From NCBI RefSeq assembly GCF_001612745.1, contig NZ_BDBA01000056.1, positions 1-64,000 on the forward strand: a stretch of DNA of 64,000 nt. Direction: 5' to 3'. The first letter of the stretch is position 1, and every line of letters starts with the position of its first letter. Both the position numbers and the translations under genes were made by a program. Of the stretch, positions 27,177-36,110 are shown piece after piece. This DNA is from Nocardia amamiensis NBRC 102102. Its GTDB lineage: Bacteria > Actinomycetota > Actinomycetes > Mycobacteriales > Mycobacteriaceae. The notes below the pieces were generated by a model. The model ran no database searches. It was given only the letters and a program-made list of their open reading frames with translations, and was not told where the DNA came from.

Positions 27177-27938
27177 CTACTTGGGTGGCACCAAGCACAA
27201 CGTGATGGGTTCGGGCTTGGGGTAGACGATCGTCTCGTTCTCGGTCGCCTTCGACCCGCACGCGGATACGTCCGCGGTACCGCGGACAATCCGGCCGATC
27301 TTGAAGTCCGCCGACGCGCCACAGGCGACCTTGGTGCTGGCGCCGAGGAAGCCGCCGTCGATGCAGTCGCCTTCCTTGACGTTCAGTCGCAGGCAGAGCG
27401 TGTATTCGTCGCCGCCGGTCTGGTAGTAGCTGGCGTAGTCCTTGGTCGGACAGTCCGCGTTCGAGCTGTCGATCCGTTGCGCCACTATGTAATTGGCTTC
27501 CGAATCGGAGCAGTCCTTGATCGCGAACTCGGCCTTGACGGTGGTGCCGGACAACTTCGCGCACTGGCCGATCTCGATCTTCTCGCCGTCGGAGCGCAGG
27601 ACGGTCCGGCCGCCGACGATCAGGAGACCAATCACCACCACCGCGCCGAGCACGGCGAGAATCTTCCCGATTCCGCCACCGCCGCCGCGATTCTGCTGTG
27701 GCGGCGGCCCCGGCGGAGGGAAGCCGCCGGCGGGGTAGCCCGGTTGCTGCGGCGGCGGGAAGCCGCCCTGCGGCGCGTAACCCGGTTGGGGTTGATATCC
27801 CGGCTGGGGATATCCCTGCTGACCGGGGTAACCCGGCGCCTGGCCCGGAAGGCCTTGCGGCGCCCCGGCCTGCTGCTGCGGAAAGCCGGGCTGGCCGCCG
27901 GGCTGACCTGGATACGGATAGTTCGGTGGTGTGGTCAT
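27177..27938 (-). CDS. LppU/SCO3897-like membrane-anchored protein with proline-rich N-terminus
   Basis: 253 residues. The cytoplasmic N-terminus (1-90) is a low-complexity Pro/Gly/Gln/Tyr segment with repeated PGYxPQ units. One transmembrane helix follows ([18 protein letters not shown], about 94-112), then an extracytoplasmic domain with six or more Cys (for example [48 protein letters not shown]). The Cys-rich domain resembles LppU/SCO3897 proteins. Probably envelope-located with disulfides. Function unknown. Confidence 0.78.
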   Translation of the reverse strand: MTTPPNYPYPGQPGGQPGFPQQQAGAPQGLPGQAPGYPGQQGYPQPGYQPQPGYAPQGGFPPPQQPGYPAGGFPPPGPPPQQNRGGGGGIGKILAVLGAVVVIGLLIVGGRTVLRSDGEKIEIGQCAKLSGTTVKAEFAIKDCSDSEANYIVAQRIDSSNADCPTKDYASYYQTGGDEYTLCLRLNVKEGDCIDGGFLGASTKVACGASADFKIGRIVRGTADVSACGSKATENETIVYPKPEPITLCLVPPK

Positions 27939-28092
27939 GGATCCCCTCCCCGGGTCTCGCGTGTTTCCGTCCGCACTGGGCGGCGGGCGAACCCAAGGAA
28001 TCTAGCCCATCGGCACGGGCTCCGCCGCATGAGATACCGCACGGTTTATTTCTGCCACCGCGCCCGAATGCGAGTAAGCGGGCTCGACACGG

Positions 28093-29246
28093 TTACAGAT
28101 ACAGCCCCGGGTTCACCGCATCTCGTGCGACGGCATCGATCCGAACGTCACCGTCACGCAGCACAACCAGTTCGGCGAGCGTCGCGCCGTCCGTGCCCGC
28201 GGAGGCGTCGCTCCCCTCGCTGACCAGCCAGGCCGCCGCCTCCGCCGCGGACAGCCGCCCGATCTCGATCCGCGCCAGGCACCGCCCCGGCCGGGTCACC
28301 GCCGGGTGCAGCCGGGACAGATCCTCGTTGGTGGTGATGGCGACCAGCACGTCACGGCCTTGGCCGAGCATGCCGTCGGTGAGGTTGAGCAGCCGGGAAA
28401 GCCCCTGGCCCGCAGCCTCTTTCGCTTCACTGCGGATCAGCTCGTCGCAGTCTTCCAAGACGAGCATGCGCCAGCGGCGCGCACCGCCGTCACCGTCGAC
28501 GCCCGCGGCCACGTCCATCAGATATCCGGGCTTGCCGAACATCACCTCGGGATCCAGCACGCAATCGAACTGACACCAGGGACCCCAGGCCCGAGCCAGT
28601 GCGCGCAGCGCGGTGGTCTTCCCGGTGCCGGGAGGTCCGTGCAGCAGCACCAGCCTGCCGCGCACGTCGTCCGCGGTGAGCGTCATGAGGTGGTCCATCG
28701 CGGCGGCGACCTCCGCCGCGTAATTGCCGCGGATCGCGGACCACTCGGGCGCGGAGATCGAACGAGCGCGCCGTTGCGGCCCGTGGCTGTGCAGATGCCA
28801 GAACCCCATTTCGACGGTCTCCCCCACCTCCGGTGGAGCGGCCGCGTCGCGGATCGCCTCGGCGAGCAATTCGTCCGCGAGCGATTCGGTGACGGCGGTG
28901 ACCTCGACCAGCGCCGATCCACCCGACCAGCGCACCGATCGCAACGACCACCCGGCGCCGACCACCAGGGTCGCGCTGCTGTCGTCGTCGCGCGCCGTGC
29001 GCACCACACGACCGCGCGCGCGGGGCGCAGCGGCGCGTCGGGACGCACTCGCTCCAGATGCGCGGTGCGCGCGCACGGCTGGTCGCCGCGCAGGAACGGA
29101 CCGAGCGCGAGGGCATCGATCGCGTCGCGGACCGAATAGGTGGAATCGACCGTGATGGTCCACGGCAGCCGCTCGGCGGGATCGACCGCGGGCTGCCCGG
29201 GACCGATCAACCGAAGCGGCTCATGACGTGCGGACACTCCGAGCAT
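28093..29246 (-). pseudogene. AAA ATPase with DUF5925-like N-terminus, apparently frameshifted
   Basis: Two overlapping frames together make one protein. From the ATG at 29246 the first frame gives LPWTITVDSTYSVRDAIDAL, ALGPFLRGDQPCARTAHLER and VRPDAPLRPARA. The second frame continues VVRTARDDDSSATLVVGAGW, then the AAA core LLHGPPGTGKTTALRALARA, Walker B MLVLEDCDELI, and the sensor TTNEDLSRLHPAVTRPGR. The frames join inside 28996-29021, a GC-repeat segment, and need one missing base or two extra bases. Either the gene is broken or the assembly has an indel. The ATPase part alone (from about 29030 down) is intact. Function of the family unknown. Confidence 0.75.
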
Positions 29247-29286
29247 GATCCGGGCTGACCGTCCGCGGTGTCCATCGAATTACGCC

Positions 29287-29323
29287 GGACGCCCCTCCAC
29301 CGAGGCTCGGTGGAGGGGCGTCC
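29287..29323 (-). terminator. Strong hairpin terminator of the pnt operon
   Basis: GGACGCCCCTCCACC (29287-29301), loop GAGGCTC, then the perfect complement GGTGGAGGGGCGTCC (29309-29323): a 15-bp GC-rich stem. It lies 18 bp after the pntB stop. No long T-run, as is usual in actinobacteria. Confidence 0.8.
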
Positions 29324-29340
29324 TGGGCAAAACCTCTGGC

Positions 29341-30759
29341 CTACAAGACCTTCAGTTCTTCGGTGACTTCGCTGACGGACTTCTTGGCGTCGCCGAACAG
29401 CATGGAGGTGTGGTCGGCGTAGAACAGCGGGTTGTCGATACCGGCGAAACCACTGTTCATGGAGCGCTTGAGCACGATCACCGACCTGGCCTGGTCGACG
29501 TTGAGCACGGGCATGCCGTAGATCGGGCTGGCGGCGTCCTCGCGGGCGGCCGGGTTGGTGACGTCGTTGGCGCCGATCACCAACGCGACGTCGGTGCGGG
29601 TGAATTCGCCGTTGATCTCGTCCATCTCCTTGAGCGCGTCATAGGAGACCTCGGCCTCGGCCAGCAGCACGTTCATGTGCCCTGGCATGCGACCGGCGAC
29701 CGGGTGGATGGCGTATTTGACCTCCACACCCTTCTTCTCCAGCAACTCGGCCATCTCCTTGACCGCGTGCTGGGCCTGCGCGACGGCCATGCCGTAGCCC
29801 GGCACAACGATCACCTGGTTGGCATAAGCCATCTGGATCGCGGCGTCCGCGGCGGAGGTGGCCTTGGCCTGCTTCTGCTCCCCACCCCCGGCGCCCGGCG
29901 CTGTGCCGCCGCCACCGAATCCGCCCGCGACGATGGCCGGGATGGACCGGTTCATCGCCTTGGCCATCAGGTTGGTCAGGATGGTGCCGGACGCGCCGAC
30001 GATCATGCCCGCCACGATCATCGCGGTGTTGTTCAACGCCAAACCCGCGGCCGCGGCCGACAAACCGGTCAACGCGTTGAGCAGCGAGATGACCACCGGC
30101 ATGTCCGCGCCGCCGATCGGTAGCACCACCATCAGGCCGAGCACACCGGCGGCCAGCAGCAGCAGCACCATCCACCACCACGCCGCGCCACCGTCGGCGG
30201 CGCGCACGCCGATCACCACCGCGGCGACGACGGCGACGACGAGCAGCAGCAGGTTCAGCGGCTGCTGCAGTTTGCCGACGCCGATCGGTTTGCCGGGCAG
30301 GATCTCCTGCAGCTTGCCGAACGCGATCAGCGAACCCCAGAACGACACCGAACCGATGATCGCGGCGAACAACGAACCGACGATGATGTGCACGGTCGGT
30401 TCCTCACCGTGCTTGAACGCCGAAAAGCCGGTGGTGTCCAGGAATTCCGCCCACGCGATCAGCGCGACCGTGCCGCCGCCGACGCCGTTGAACGCGGCCA
30501 CCAGCTGCGGCATCGCGGTCATCTTGGTGTAGCGCGCGGGCGGCACGCCCAGCACGACACCCAGCACCAGCCCGGCGATGATCAGGATCCAGTTGCTCGT
30601 GTCGCGCACCGCGATCAGGGTCGCGACCACGGCGATGCCCATGCCGATCGCGGCGATCCAGTTGCCGCGCACCGCGGTCTTCGGCCCGGTCAGGCCCATC
30701 AGGCCGTAGATGAACAGGGAAAACGCGACGATGTAGAGGATATTGACGAGATTGTCCAT
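29341..30759 (-). CDS. pntB: NAD(P) transhydrogenase subunit beta
   Basis: 472 residues. The N-terminal two-thirds has about eight or nine membrane helices (FSLFIYGLMGLTGPK, IVGSLFAAIIGSVSFWGSLI). The C-terminal domain III binds NADP(H): VIVVPGYGMAVAQAQHAVKE, YAIHPVAGRMPGHMNVLLAE, and DVALVIGANDVTNPAA. With the alpha subunits it couples proton entry to hydride transfer from NADH to NADP+, supplying NADPH. Last gene of pntAa-pntAb-pntB, 3 bp from pntAb, followed by a strong hairpin. Confidence 0.95.
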   Translation of the reverse strand: MDNLVNILYIVAFSLFIYGLMGLTGPKTAVRGNWIAAIGMGIAVVATLIAVRDTSNWILIIAGLVLGVVLGVPPARYTKMTAMPQLVAAFNGVGGGTVALIAWAEFLDTTGFSAFKHGEEPTVHIIVGSLFAAIIGSVSFWGSLIAFGKLQEILPGKPIGVGKLQQPLNLLLLVVAVVAAVVIGVRAADGGAAWWWMVLLLLAAGVLGLMVVLPIGGADMPVVISLLNALTGLSAAAAGLALNNTAMIVAGMIVGASGTILTNLMAKAMNRSIPAIVAGGFGGGGTAPGAGGGEQKQAKATSAADAAIQMAYANQVIVVPGYGMAVAQAQHAVKEMAELLEKKGVEVKYAIHPVAGRMPGHMNVLLAEAEVSYDALKEMDEINGEFTRTDVALVIGANDVTNPAAREDAASPIYGMPVLNVDQARSVIVLKRSMNSGFAGIDNPLFYADHTSMLFGDAKKSVSEVTEELKVL

Positions 30760-30762
30760 GGC

Positions 30763-31089
30763 TTACTTACCCGCCTTCTCCGACGCATCGGCCGCAACCG
30801 GCTTCTTGCCCTTGAACATCCCCAGCATGCGGTCGGTGACCACGAAACCACCGACCACGTTCAAGGTTCCGAACACCAGCGCCACGAACAGGATGACCTG
30901 GATACCGATCGAAGGGTCGTCCATCTTGCCCAGTGTGACCAGCGCACCGAGCACGACGATGCCGTGAATGGCGTTGGTGCCCGACATCAGCGGGGTGTGC
31001 AAGGTGTTGGGCACCTTGGAGATCACGGCGAAGCCGACGAACCCGGACAGCACCAGGATCGCGATATTCGCCAACAGTTCGGTGTACAT
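30763..31089 (-). CDS. pntAb: NAD(P) transhydrogenase subunit alpha part 2 (membrane)
   Basis: 108 residues with about three membrane helices, starting MYTELLANIAILVLSGFVGF. ISKVPNTLHTPLMSGTNAIH is the conserved loop of the alpha subunit membrane domain. In this split-gene type it carries the domain II part that in E. coli is fused to PntA. Starts inside the pntAa stop (ATGA-type overlap), so translation is coupled. Confidence 0.94.
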   Translation of the reverse strand: MYTELLANIAILVLSGFVGFAVISKVPNTLHTPLMSGTNAIHGIVVLGALVTLGKMDDPSIGIQVILFVALVFGTLNVVGGFVVTDRMLGMFKGKKPVAADASEKAGK

Positions 31090-32318
31090 CAGCTCTCCAC
31101 CTTCGCCTCGGTCGCGTCCTTCGCCTCCGCCGACTCCGCTGCTGCCTCAGCCGCGTCCGAATCCGCCGCCTCCGACTCCGCCGGCTCAGCGGGCTCCACC
31201 GCCTCGGTCGCAACACGGGTGACGCAGGAATCGGCGAGCACCTGGTCGCTGAAGTCCGGCGCGAGCTTGCCGTCGACGAGCATCAGTTCCAGCAGCGCCG
31301 CGATGTTCTTGGAGTACAGCTCCGAGGCGTGTTCGGGCATGGTCGCGGGCAGGTTCAACGGCGAGGCGATGGTCACCTCGTGCTTGACCACGGTTTCACC
31401 CGGCTCGGTCAGCGCACAGTTGCCGCCGGTCTCCCCGGCCAGGTCCACGATCACGCTGCCTGGCTTCATGCCCTGCACCGCGGCCGCGGTCACCAACCGC
31501 GGCGCCGGACGTCCCGGCACCAGCGCGGTCGTGATCACTACATCGAAGCCCTTGATCGCGTCCTCGAGCGCCTGCTGCTGGGTGGCCTTCTCCTCCTCGG
31601 TCAGCTCACGCGCGTACCCGCCCTCACCGGCGGCATCGATGCCGAGGTCCAACCACTGCGCACCGACCGAACGCACCTGATCGGCCACCTCGGGACGCAC
31701 GTCGTACCCGGTGGTCCGCCCACCGAGACGCTTGGCGGTGGCCAGCGCCTGCAACCCCGCCACGCCGACGCCGAGCACCAGCACCGTCGCCGGTTTCACC
31801 GTGCCCGCCGCGGTGGTGAGCATCGGGAAGAACCGGGTCGACTCCGAGGCGGCCAGCAGCACCGCCTTGTACCCGGCCACGTTCGCCTGCGACGACAACG
31901 CGTCCATCACCTGCGCACGCGAGATCCGCGGAATCGCCTCCACCGCGAATGCCTGAACACCCGCCGCTTGCAACGCGCCGATCTGATTCTCCGCATTCCG
32001 CGGCGCCAGGAACCCGATCAACGTCTGCCCTGACGACAGCTTGCCCACTTCGTCGTCACTGGGCGGGGCCACCTTCACGACCACATCCGCCGACCACGGG
32101 TCCCCGATCGAGGCACCCGCCTCCTCGTAGGCGCTATCGGGAATCAGCGCACCGAGCCCGGCACCGGACTCGACGACAACCTCCACCCCTTGCTTGACCA
32201 GGCTCGGAATGATCTTCGGCACCAATGCGACACGGCGCTCACCCGCGGCGGATTCGCGGACGACTCCGACACGCGCGCCGCGTGGCGATGGATCGCCTAC
32301 GCTCTGCGTTGTCTCCAC
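31089..32318 (-). CDS. pntAa: NAD(P) transhydrogenase subunit alpha part 1 (NAD-binding)
   Basis: 409 residues. Cytoplasmic domain I of transhydrogenase, related to alanine dehydrogenase: GVVRESAAGERRVALVPK near the start, the Rossmann stretch ATVLVLGVGVAGLQALATAK and the RLGGRTTGYDVRPEVADQVR mobile-loop neighbourhood. The last about 35 residues are an unusual Ala/Glu acidic tail (EPAEPAESEAADSDAAE...). First gene of the operon. A 22-bp palindrome about 50 bp upstream (32369-32390) suggests TetR-family control. Confidence 0.95.
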   Translation of the reverse strand: METTQSVGDPSPRGARVGVVRESAAGERRVALVPKIIPSLVKQGVEVVVESGAGLGALIPDSAYEEAGASIGDPWSADVVVKVAPPSDDEVGKLSSGQTLIGFLAPRNAENQIGALQAAGVQAFAVEAIPRISRAQVMDALSSQANVAGYKAVLLAASESTRFFPMLTTAAGTVKPATVLVLGVGVAGLQALATAKRLGGRTTGYDVRPEVADQVRSVGAQWLDLGIDAAGEGGYARELTEEEKATQQQALEDAIKGFDVVITTALVPGRPAPRLVTAAAVQGMKPGSVIVDLAGETGGNCALTEPGETVVKHEVTIASPLNLPATMPEHASELYSKNIAALLELMLVDGKLAPDFSDQVLADSCVTRVATEAVEPAEPAESEAADSDAAEAAAESAEAKDATEAKVES

Positions 32319-32368
32319 TTTCAGACTTCCTTCTCGTACTGAGCTTCAGGCAACGGGTAGACGAGCGG

Positions 32369-32390
32369 ACTTAATGACCGTTCAGTAAGT
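32369..32390. promoter_or_regulatory. 22-bp palindromic operator upstream of pntAa
   Basis: ACTTAATGACC joined to GTTCAGTAAGT: the two 11-bp arms match as an inverted repeat at 9 of 11 positions and are centred on CG. It lies about 50-70 bp upstream of the pntAa start. The shape suits a TetR-type dimer. No TetR gene is adjacent, so the regulator is elsewhere. Confidence 0.6.
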
Positions 32391-32713
32391 TCGTCCAAAT
32401 CCTCGCAACTGTACCCGGCTCGCGGTGAGCGTAGCTGAGATGCCCGTCACACACGCCGGGCGGATTGCGCCGCGACACCGGGATCGACCCGTCGTCGCGG
32501 AGCGGGCCGCCGACTGCCGAACCGCGGTCTACTCGTTTTCCCTTTCGCTGTGTGATCGTGGTCTCCGCAGGTGAACGCGGCAAGACCATACGGAAAAGTC
32601 CCTTACTTACCTCGAGGTTCGACAACTGGTCAGGGCCTCGGCGTGTCCCCGAGCAGTGACGTGCGTCATGTTCGATCAGAACGCAGGGGTGTTCCACTCG
32701 ACTCGTACGCCGT
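32391..32713. other. Intergenic region between divergent pnt and HIT operons
   Basis: About 320 bp. It holds the pnt promoter side at its left and the HIT-operon promoter at its right. No gene or RNA is recognised. Confidence 0.45.
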
Positions 32714-33187
32714 ATGGTCCAGCGTGTGAACGACTGCGTCTTCTGCCGCATCGTGGCAGGCGAGGCTCCGGCGGCCAAGGTGTACGAGGACGACACGCTC
32801 TGCGCGTTTCTCGACATCCGGCCGGTTGCCCGTGGCCACACGCTGGTGATCCCCAAGCGGCACGCGGCCGAGTTGGAGGACCTCGACGCCGAGCTCGGCG
32901 CGCGGATCTTCCGGGCCGGACATCGGCTGGCGCTGGCCATCCGCCGCAGCAGCCTCGCCGCGGACGGCGCGAACCTGGTCCTCAACGACGGAATCGCCGC
33001 GTTTCAGACGGTCCCGCACGTCCACCTGCACGTGATCCCCCGCCGGCACGGCGACACGCTCCGCTTCGCCAAAGGTTTTCTGCTGCGGCGTCCGCACGAC
33101 CCGGTCACTACTGCCGCCGCCATCCGAGATGGCATCGCGGCACTGGACAACGAGGGCGCAGGCCCGGAAAAGGAAGCCGACGGATGA
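32714..33187 (+). CDS. HIT-family (histidine triad) protein
   Basis: 157 residues. Conserved start CVFCRIVAGEAPAAKVYEDD, then ARGHTLVIPKRHAAELEDL, and the catalytic triad VPHVHLHVIPRRHGD near residue 100. HIT hydrolases cleave nucleoside phosphoramidates or dinucleoside polyphosphates; the exact substrate is not readable. The start may be the ATG at 32714 or the GTG at 32726. First of three overlapping or nearly touching genes (HIT, MDMPI-type, peptidase E). Confidence 0.92.
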   Translation: MVQRVNDCVFCRIVAGEAPAAKVYEDDTLCAFLDIRPVARGHTLVIPKRHAAELEDLDAELGARIFRAGHRLALAIRRSSLAADGANLVLNDGIAAFQTVPHVHLHVIPRRHGDTLRFAKGFLLRRPHDPVTTAAAIRDGIAALDNEGAGPEKEADG

Positions 33188-34020
33188 CCGAGACGCTGGA
33201 CCGCACCACGCAGATCAGCCTGCTGTCGCAGCAGTGGGACGCGATCGAAGCGCTGGTCGCCCCGCTGGACGAGGACGGCTGGCGCACCCCGTCGGCGCTG
33301 CCCGGCTGGAGCGTGTTCGACATCGTCGCCCACGTCATCGGCACCGAGTCCTGGCTGCTCGGCGACCGTCCGCCCGCGCACGACCCGACCAGAGTCAAGA
33401 CCGACGTGCGGACGCTTCCCTATGTGCGCAACGAGACCGCAGTGCTCAACGAGATCTGGGTGGACCGGCTGCGCCCGCTGCCGGGCGCCCGGCTGCTCGA
33501 GTTCTACCGCGACGTCATCGACCGAAGGCGATCGGCACTCGCGGCGATGGGCGACGCCGAGTGGGCGAAGGAAACCGTGTCACCGATCGGTCAGATCAGC
33601 TACGGCCGGTTCATGCGGGTGCGGTTGTTCGACTGCTGGACGCATGAACTCGACATCGCCGACGCGCTGGGCGTGCGGGTCGAGGAGGGCGGCCCGCGCG
33701 GCGAGCTGGCGTTCGCCGAGTTCGTGCTCGGCATTCCGCGCGTGGTGGCCAAAAAGGGTGAGGCGCCGGACGGCGCGCGGATCGCTTTCGCGCTGACCGG
33801 TCCGTTGGCCAGAGCGCTGCGGATCCAAGTGGCGGGCCGCGCGAAGTATGTGGACGAGTTCGACCAACCCGCCACTGTCGAAATCGGCATGGATTCCCGG
33901 CTTTTCGTGCGGTTGGGCTGCGGACGGACGAAGGCAGAGGAACACCTCGGCGAGATCACCATCGAGGGCGACGCCGAACTCGGGCACCGGCTCGTTCGCC
34001 ACCTGGCTTTCACCATCTGA
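33184..34020 (+). CDS. Maleylpyruvate isomerase-family mycothiol-dependent enzyme (MDMPI)
   Basis: 278 residues from the ATG at 33184, which overlaps the HIT stop by 4 bp. The DinB-like four-helix N-terminal domain has GWSVFDIVAHVIGTESWLLG and, further on, DCWTHELDIADALG; the His residues in these stretches are the expected divalent-metal ligands. The C-terminal sterol-carrier-like part includes GDAELGHRLVRHLAF. Family members use mycothiol, the actinobacterial thiol, in isomerisation or transfer. Substrate unknown. Confidence 0.88.
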   Translation: MTETLDRTTQISLLSQQWDAIEALVAPLDEDGWRTPSALPGWSVFDIVAHVIGTESWLLGDRPPAHDPTRVKTDVRTLPYVRNETAVLNEIWVDRLRPLPGARLLEFYRDVIDRRRSALAAMGDAEWAKETVSPIGQISYGRFMRVRLFDCWTHELDIADALGVRVEEGGPRGELAFAEFVLGIPRVVAKKGEAPDGARIAFALTGPLARALRIQVAGRAKYVDEFDQPATVEIGMDSRLFVRLGCGRTKAEEHLGEITIEGDAELGHRLVRHLAFTI

Positions 34021-34025
34021 CCCCC

Positions 34026-34679
34026 GTGCGCCTCTTCTTGTCCAGCTACCGTTTCGGGGCGCACTACGATCGGCTGGTCGCGCTCGCCGGACCGCCGGGC
34101 CGGGTCGCGGTCATCGGAAACGCTTGCGACGCATGGCCCGTCATGCGAGCTTCCGCGGTCACCAGCGAGTTGGTGCCGTTGCGCAACCTCGGATGGACTC
34201 CGGAGGAGATCGATCTGCGCGACTTCGTAGGCCGTGCCGCGGAACTCGAACGCCGTCTTGCCGAGTTCCCCCTCGTATGGGTGCGCGGCGGAAACACTTT
34301 CGTGTTGCGCGCCCAATTCGCCCGCAGTGGAGCAGATCTCGCGCTCACGCGGCTACTCGCCGACGACGCGCTGACCTACGCGGGTTACAGCGCGGGCGCC
34401 TGTGTGCTCACACCGGACCTGCACGGCATCGACTCGGTCGACGATCCCGCCGAGGTGGAGCCTGCCTGCGGTATCGAACCACAATGGGACGGACTGGGTT
34501 TGGTCGATCGCGCGATCGTCCCGCACATCGATTCCGCCACCGATCCGGAGGGCGAGAGCAACCGACTCGCCGCGCACTACCGCGCCGAAGGCGTCGACCA
34601 CTGGGCGCTCACCGACGACGATGTGATCGTCGTGGATGGAGCACACATCGAGGAGTTGATCGGCCCCAGGGCAACATGA
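34026..34679 (+). CDS. Peptidase E-like serine peptidase (S51 family)
   Basis: 217 residues with a class-I glutamine-amidotransferase-like fold. The nucleophile elbow is AGYSAGACVLTP with Ser122. RVAVIGNACDAWP and PLVWVRGGNTFVLRAQ are the family oxyanion and turn motifs. Family members cleave Asp-X dipeptides in the cytoplasm. GTG start, 5 bp after the preceding stop, so part of the HIT-MDMPI operon. Confidence 0.85.
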   Translation: MRLFLSSYRFGAHYDRLVALAGPPGRVAVIGNACDAWPVMRASAVTSELVPLRNLGWTPEEIDLRDFVGRAAELERRLAEFPLVWVRGGNTFVLRAQFARSGADLALTRLLADDALTYAGYSAGACVLTPDLHGIDSVDDPAEVEPACGIEPQWDGLGLVDRAIVPHIDSATDPEGESNRLAAHYRAEGVDHWALTDDDVIVVDGAHIEELIGPRAT

Positions 34680-34871
34680 GCTTTCCCAACCGCTGCTCGA
34701 GGCCGAGAACTGGGCAGTCCTGGTCGCGTACCGCACGATCGATATCGAAACCACAGCATCCACGGGGTTCGCCCAGAATCGCCTCTGTCGGCCACCCGAC
34801 TTGGATCGCAGCTATGCAACACCTGCACGGCGGCTTTACACTGGAACGGTCACGTGAGTGATGCTGGCGAT

Positions 34872-34895
34872 GGGACCGCCCTGCAAGACGGCCCC
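34872..34895 (-). terminator. Hairpin downstream of the 38-residue gene
   Basis: On the minus strand GGGGCCGTC, loop TTGCAG, GGCGGTCCC: nine pairs including two G-U wobbles. It begins 12 bp after the stop of the small gene. The neighbouring stretch 34680-34871 shows nothing else. Confidence 0.55.
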
Positions 34896-34906
34896 ACCAG
34901 ATGGGA

Positions 34907-35023
34907 TTACTTAGCCCGCAACCAGCGGACCAGCATGAGCGCCCCGGCGATCACGGCAGCAACTACCAGGATGATGCCGTAGTCGACCGGGGTCTCGTGC
35001 TTCTTCCGGCGATGTTTCGCCAT
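34907..35023 (-). CDS. Small single-span membrane protein, 38 residues
   Basis: Reads MAKHRRKKHETPVDYG, then the membrane helix IILVVAAVIAGALMLV, then RWLRAK. A strong ribosome site (AGGAGG) lies eight bases before the ATG, and a hairpin terminator follows the stop. Basic N-terminus, short Pro-containing linker and one helix suggest a small inner-membrane peptide. Not a known family to me. High ribosome-site quality argues for real translation. The gene is downstream of a GtrA gene, but that gene has its own terminator. Confidence 0.65.
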   Translation of the reverse strand: MAKHRRKKHETPVDYGIILVVAAVIAGALMLVRWLRAK

Positions 35024-35152
35024 CCCCCACCACCTCCTTCCTGGGCGCGGTGTGTGGACCATGTCCACCGCCCCTCGGCTGGAGGTTCATTCACCTTACG
35101 TGATCACGCGGTCAAGAATCGTTGAACCCCAATCGATTCCGCACGTACTGAC

Positions 35153-35184
35153 GGTCCGGTGCGCTACCAGCGGTACACCGGACC
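35153..35184 (-). terminator. Hairpin terminator of the GtrA gene
   Basis: GGTCCGGTG (35153-35161) pairs perfectly with CACCGGACC (35176-35184); an inner TACC/GGTA pairing extends the stem. It touches the stop codon of the GtrA gene. Confidence 0.65.
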
Positions 35185-35697
35185 TCACGTCGCGTCAGGC
35201 GCCAGTTGCGGTTCCGGTTCAATCGCACGACGCCGGAACACCACCCACCGCATCGCGCTGTACATATAGACGGCCTCGCAACCGCCCGCCAGCAGCCGGG
35301 ACAGGTGATACTCCACGCCAAGCGCGGTCAGCCCACTGCCGACGCCGAGGATGAACACCAGGTAGTTGATGACGACCACCACGACGTAAACAGCTGCCTG
35401 CCTGCCGACCGGCGCGTGCGAATGAAAGTTGAAGGTGCGGTTGAGCACGAAGCTGAGGCCGAACGCGCACACGTACGCCACGGTCACCGACAGCCAGACC
35501 GGCAGCCCCAACCCGCCATGCAGGAGGGTGAGCAGCACTAGGTCGACGCCGAAGGTGAAGCTGTTGATCAGCGCGAAGCCCAGGAAGGTCGGGGGGACGA
35601 GACGGTCCAGACCGAATGGCAATCGGTGGACGACCGCCTCGCACCAGCGGGTGAACCGATCGGCGATGGTGTCGGCGGTCTCGGACAGCTCGTGCAC
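35185..35697 (-). CDS. GtrA-family membrane protein
   Basis: 170 residues with four membrane helices: FLGFALINSFTFGVDLVLLT, VTVAYVCAFGLSFVLNRTFN, AVYVVVVVINYLVFILGVGS and a C-terminal one. The FxLNRxxxF motif after helix 2 is the GtrA signature. The family is linked to transfer of lipid-linked sugars in cell-wall or surface polysaccharide synthesis. The C-terminus MRWVVFRRRA is typical. Start at 35697. Confidence 0.88.
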   Translation of the reverse strand: MHELSETADTIADRFTRWCEAVVHRLPFGLDRLVPPTFLGFALINSFTFGVDLVLLTLLHGGLGLPVWLSVTVAYVCAFGLSFVLNRTFNFHSHAPVGRQAAVYVVVVVINYLVFILGVGSGLTALGVEYHLSRLLAGGCEAVYMYSAMRWVVFRRRAIEPEPQLAPDAT

Positions 35698-35869
35698 GCG
35701 ATCAGCCTGCCAGCGGCAGGTGTCCGTCAGATGAGCAGCGGGAGACCGGCCGGTAGCTCAGCTGACCCGCGTCTGGAGTCCACCCACCGTACGGTCGAGC
35801 CAAGCCATCGTCGGCACTGCGAGCCGTGAGTACGCCTTCCGGACTTCGCCGAGTCAGGCGTCATCATGC

Positions 35870-36021
35870 CGGGGCCGAGCTGATCGGGCAGCCAGGCCTT
35901 CTTCAGCCGGCCGACGCCGTGTTCGCCGGTGATGGTGCCGCCGAGGGCGATGGCCAGGTCCATGATCTCGCCGAAGGCGCGGTGTGCTCGTGCGGTGTGG
36001 TCCGGGTCGGACGGATCGTGC
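35870..36021 (-). repeat. Inverted 152-bp copy of the glcD 3' end
   Basis: Reverse-complement copy of 37250-37401 with only three mismatches. On the minus strand it encodes DPSDPDHTARAHRAFGEIMD, LAIALGGTITGEHGVGRLKK and AWLPDQLGP, the same residues as near the C-terminus of glcD. The copy lies 90 bp upstream of the glcD start, in the opposite orientation, and the rest of the second gene is absent. Confidence 0.9.
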
Positions 36022-36110
36022 GGGCGGATCTGCCGTTCAAAGCGTCCGGGACGATACCGCCGCCGCTGACCGGCCGCCCGATCAGCGAATATCCGGCACG
36101 GGGAGCTAGC

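Noticed and set aside
35750..35830. Possible tRNA because of GCCGGTAGCTCAGCT-like start
   Set aside because: No T-loop (GTTCGA) or matching acceptor arm follows at the right distance, and no anticodon stem can be drawn.
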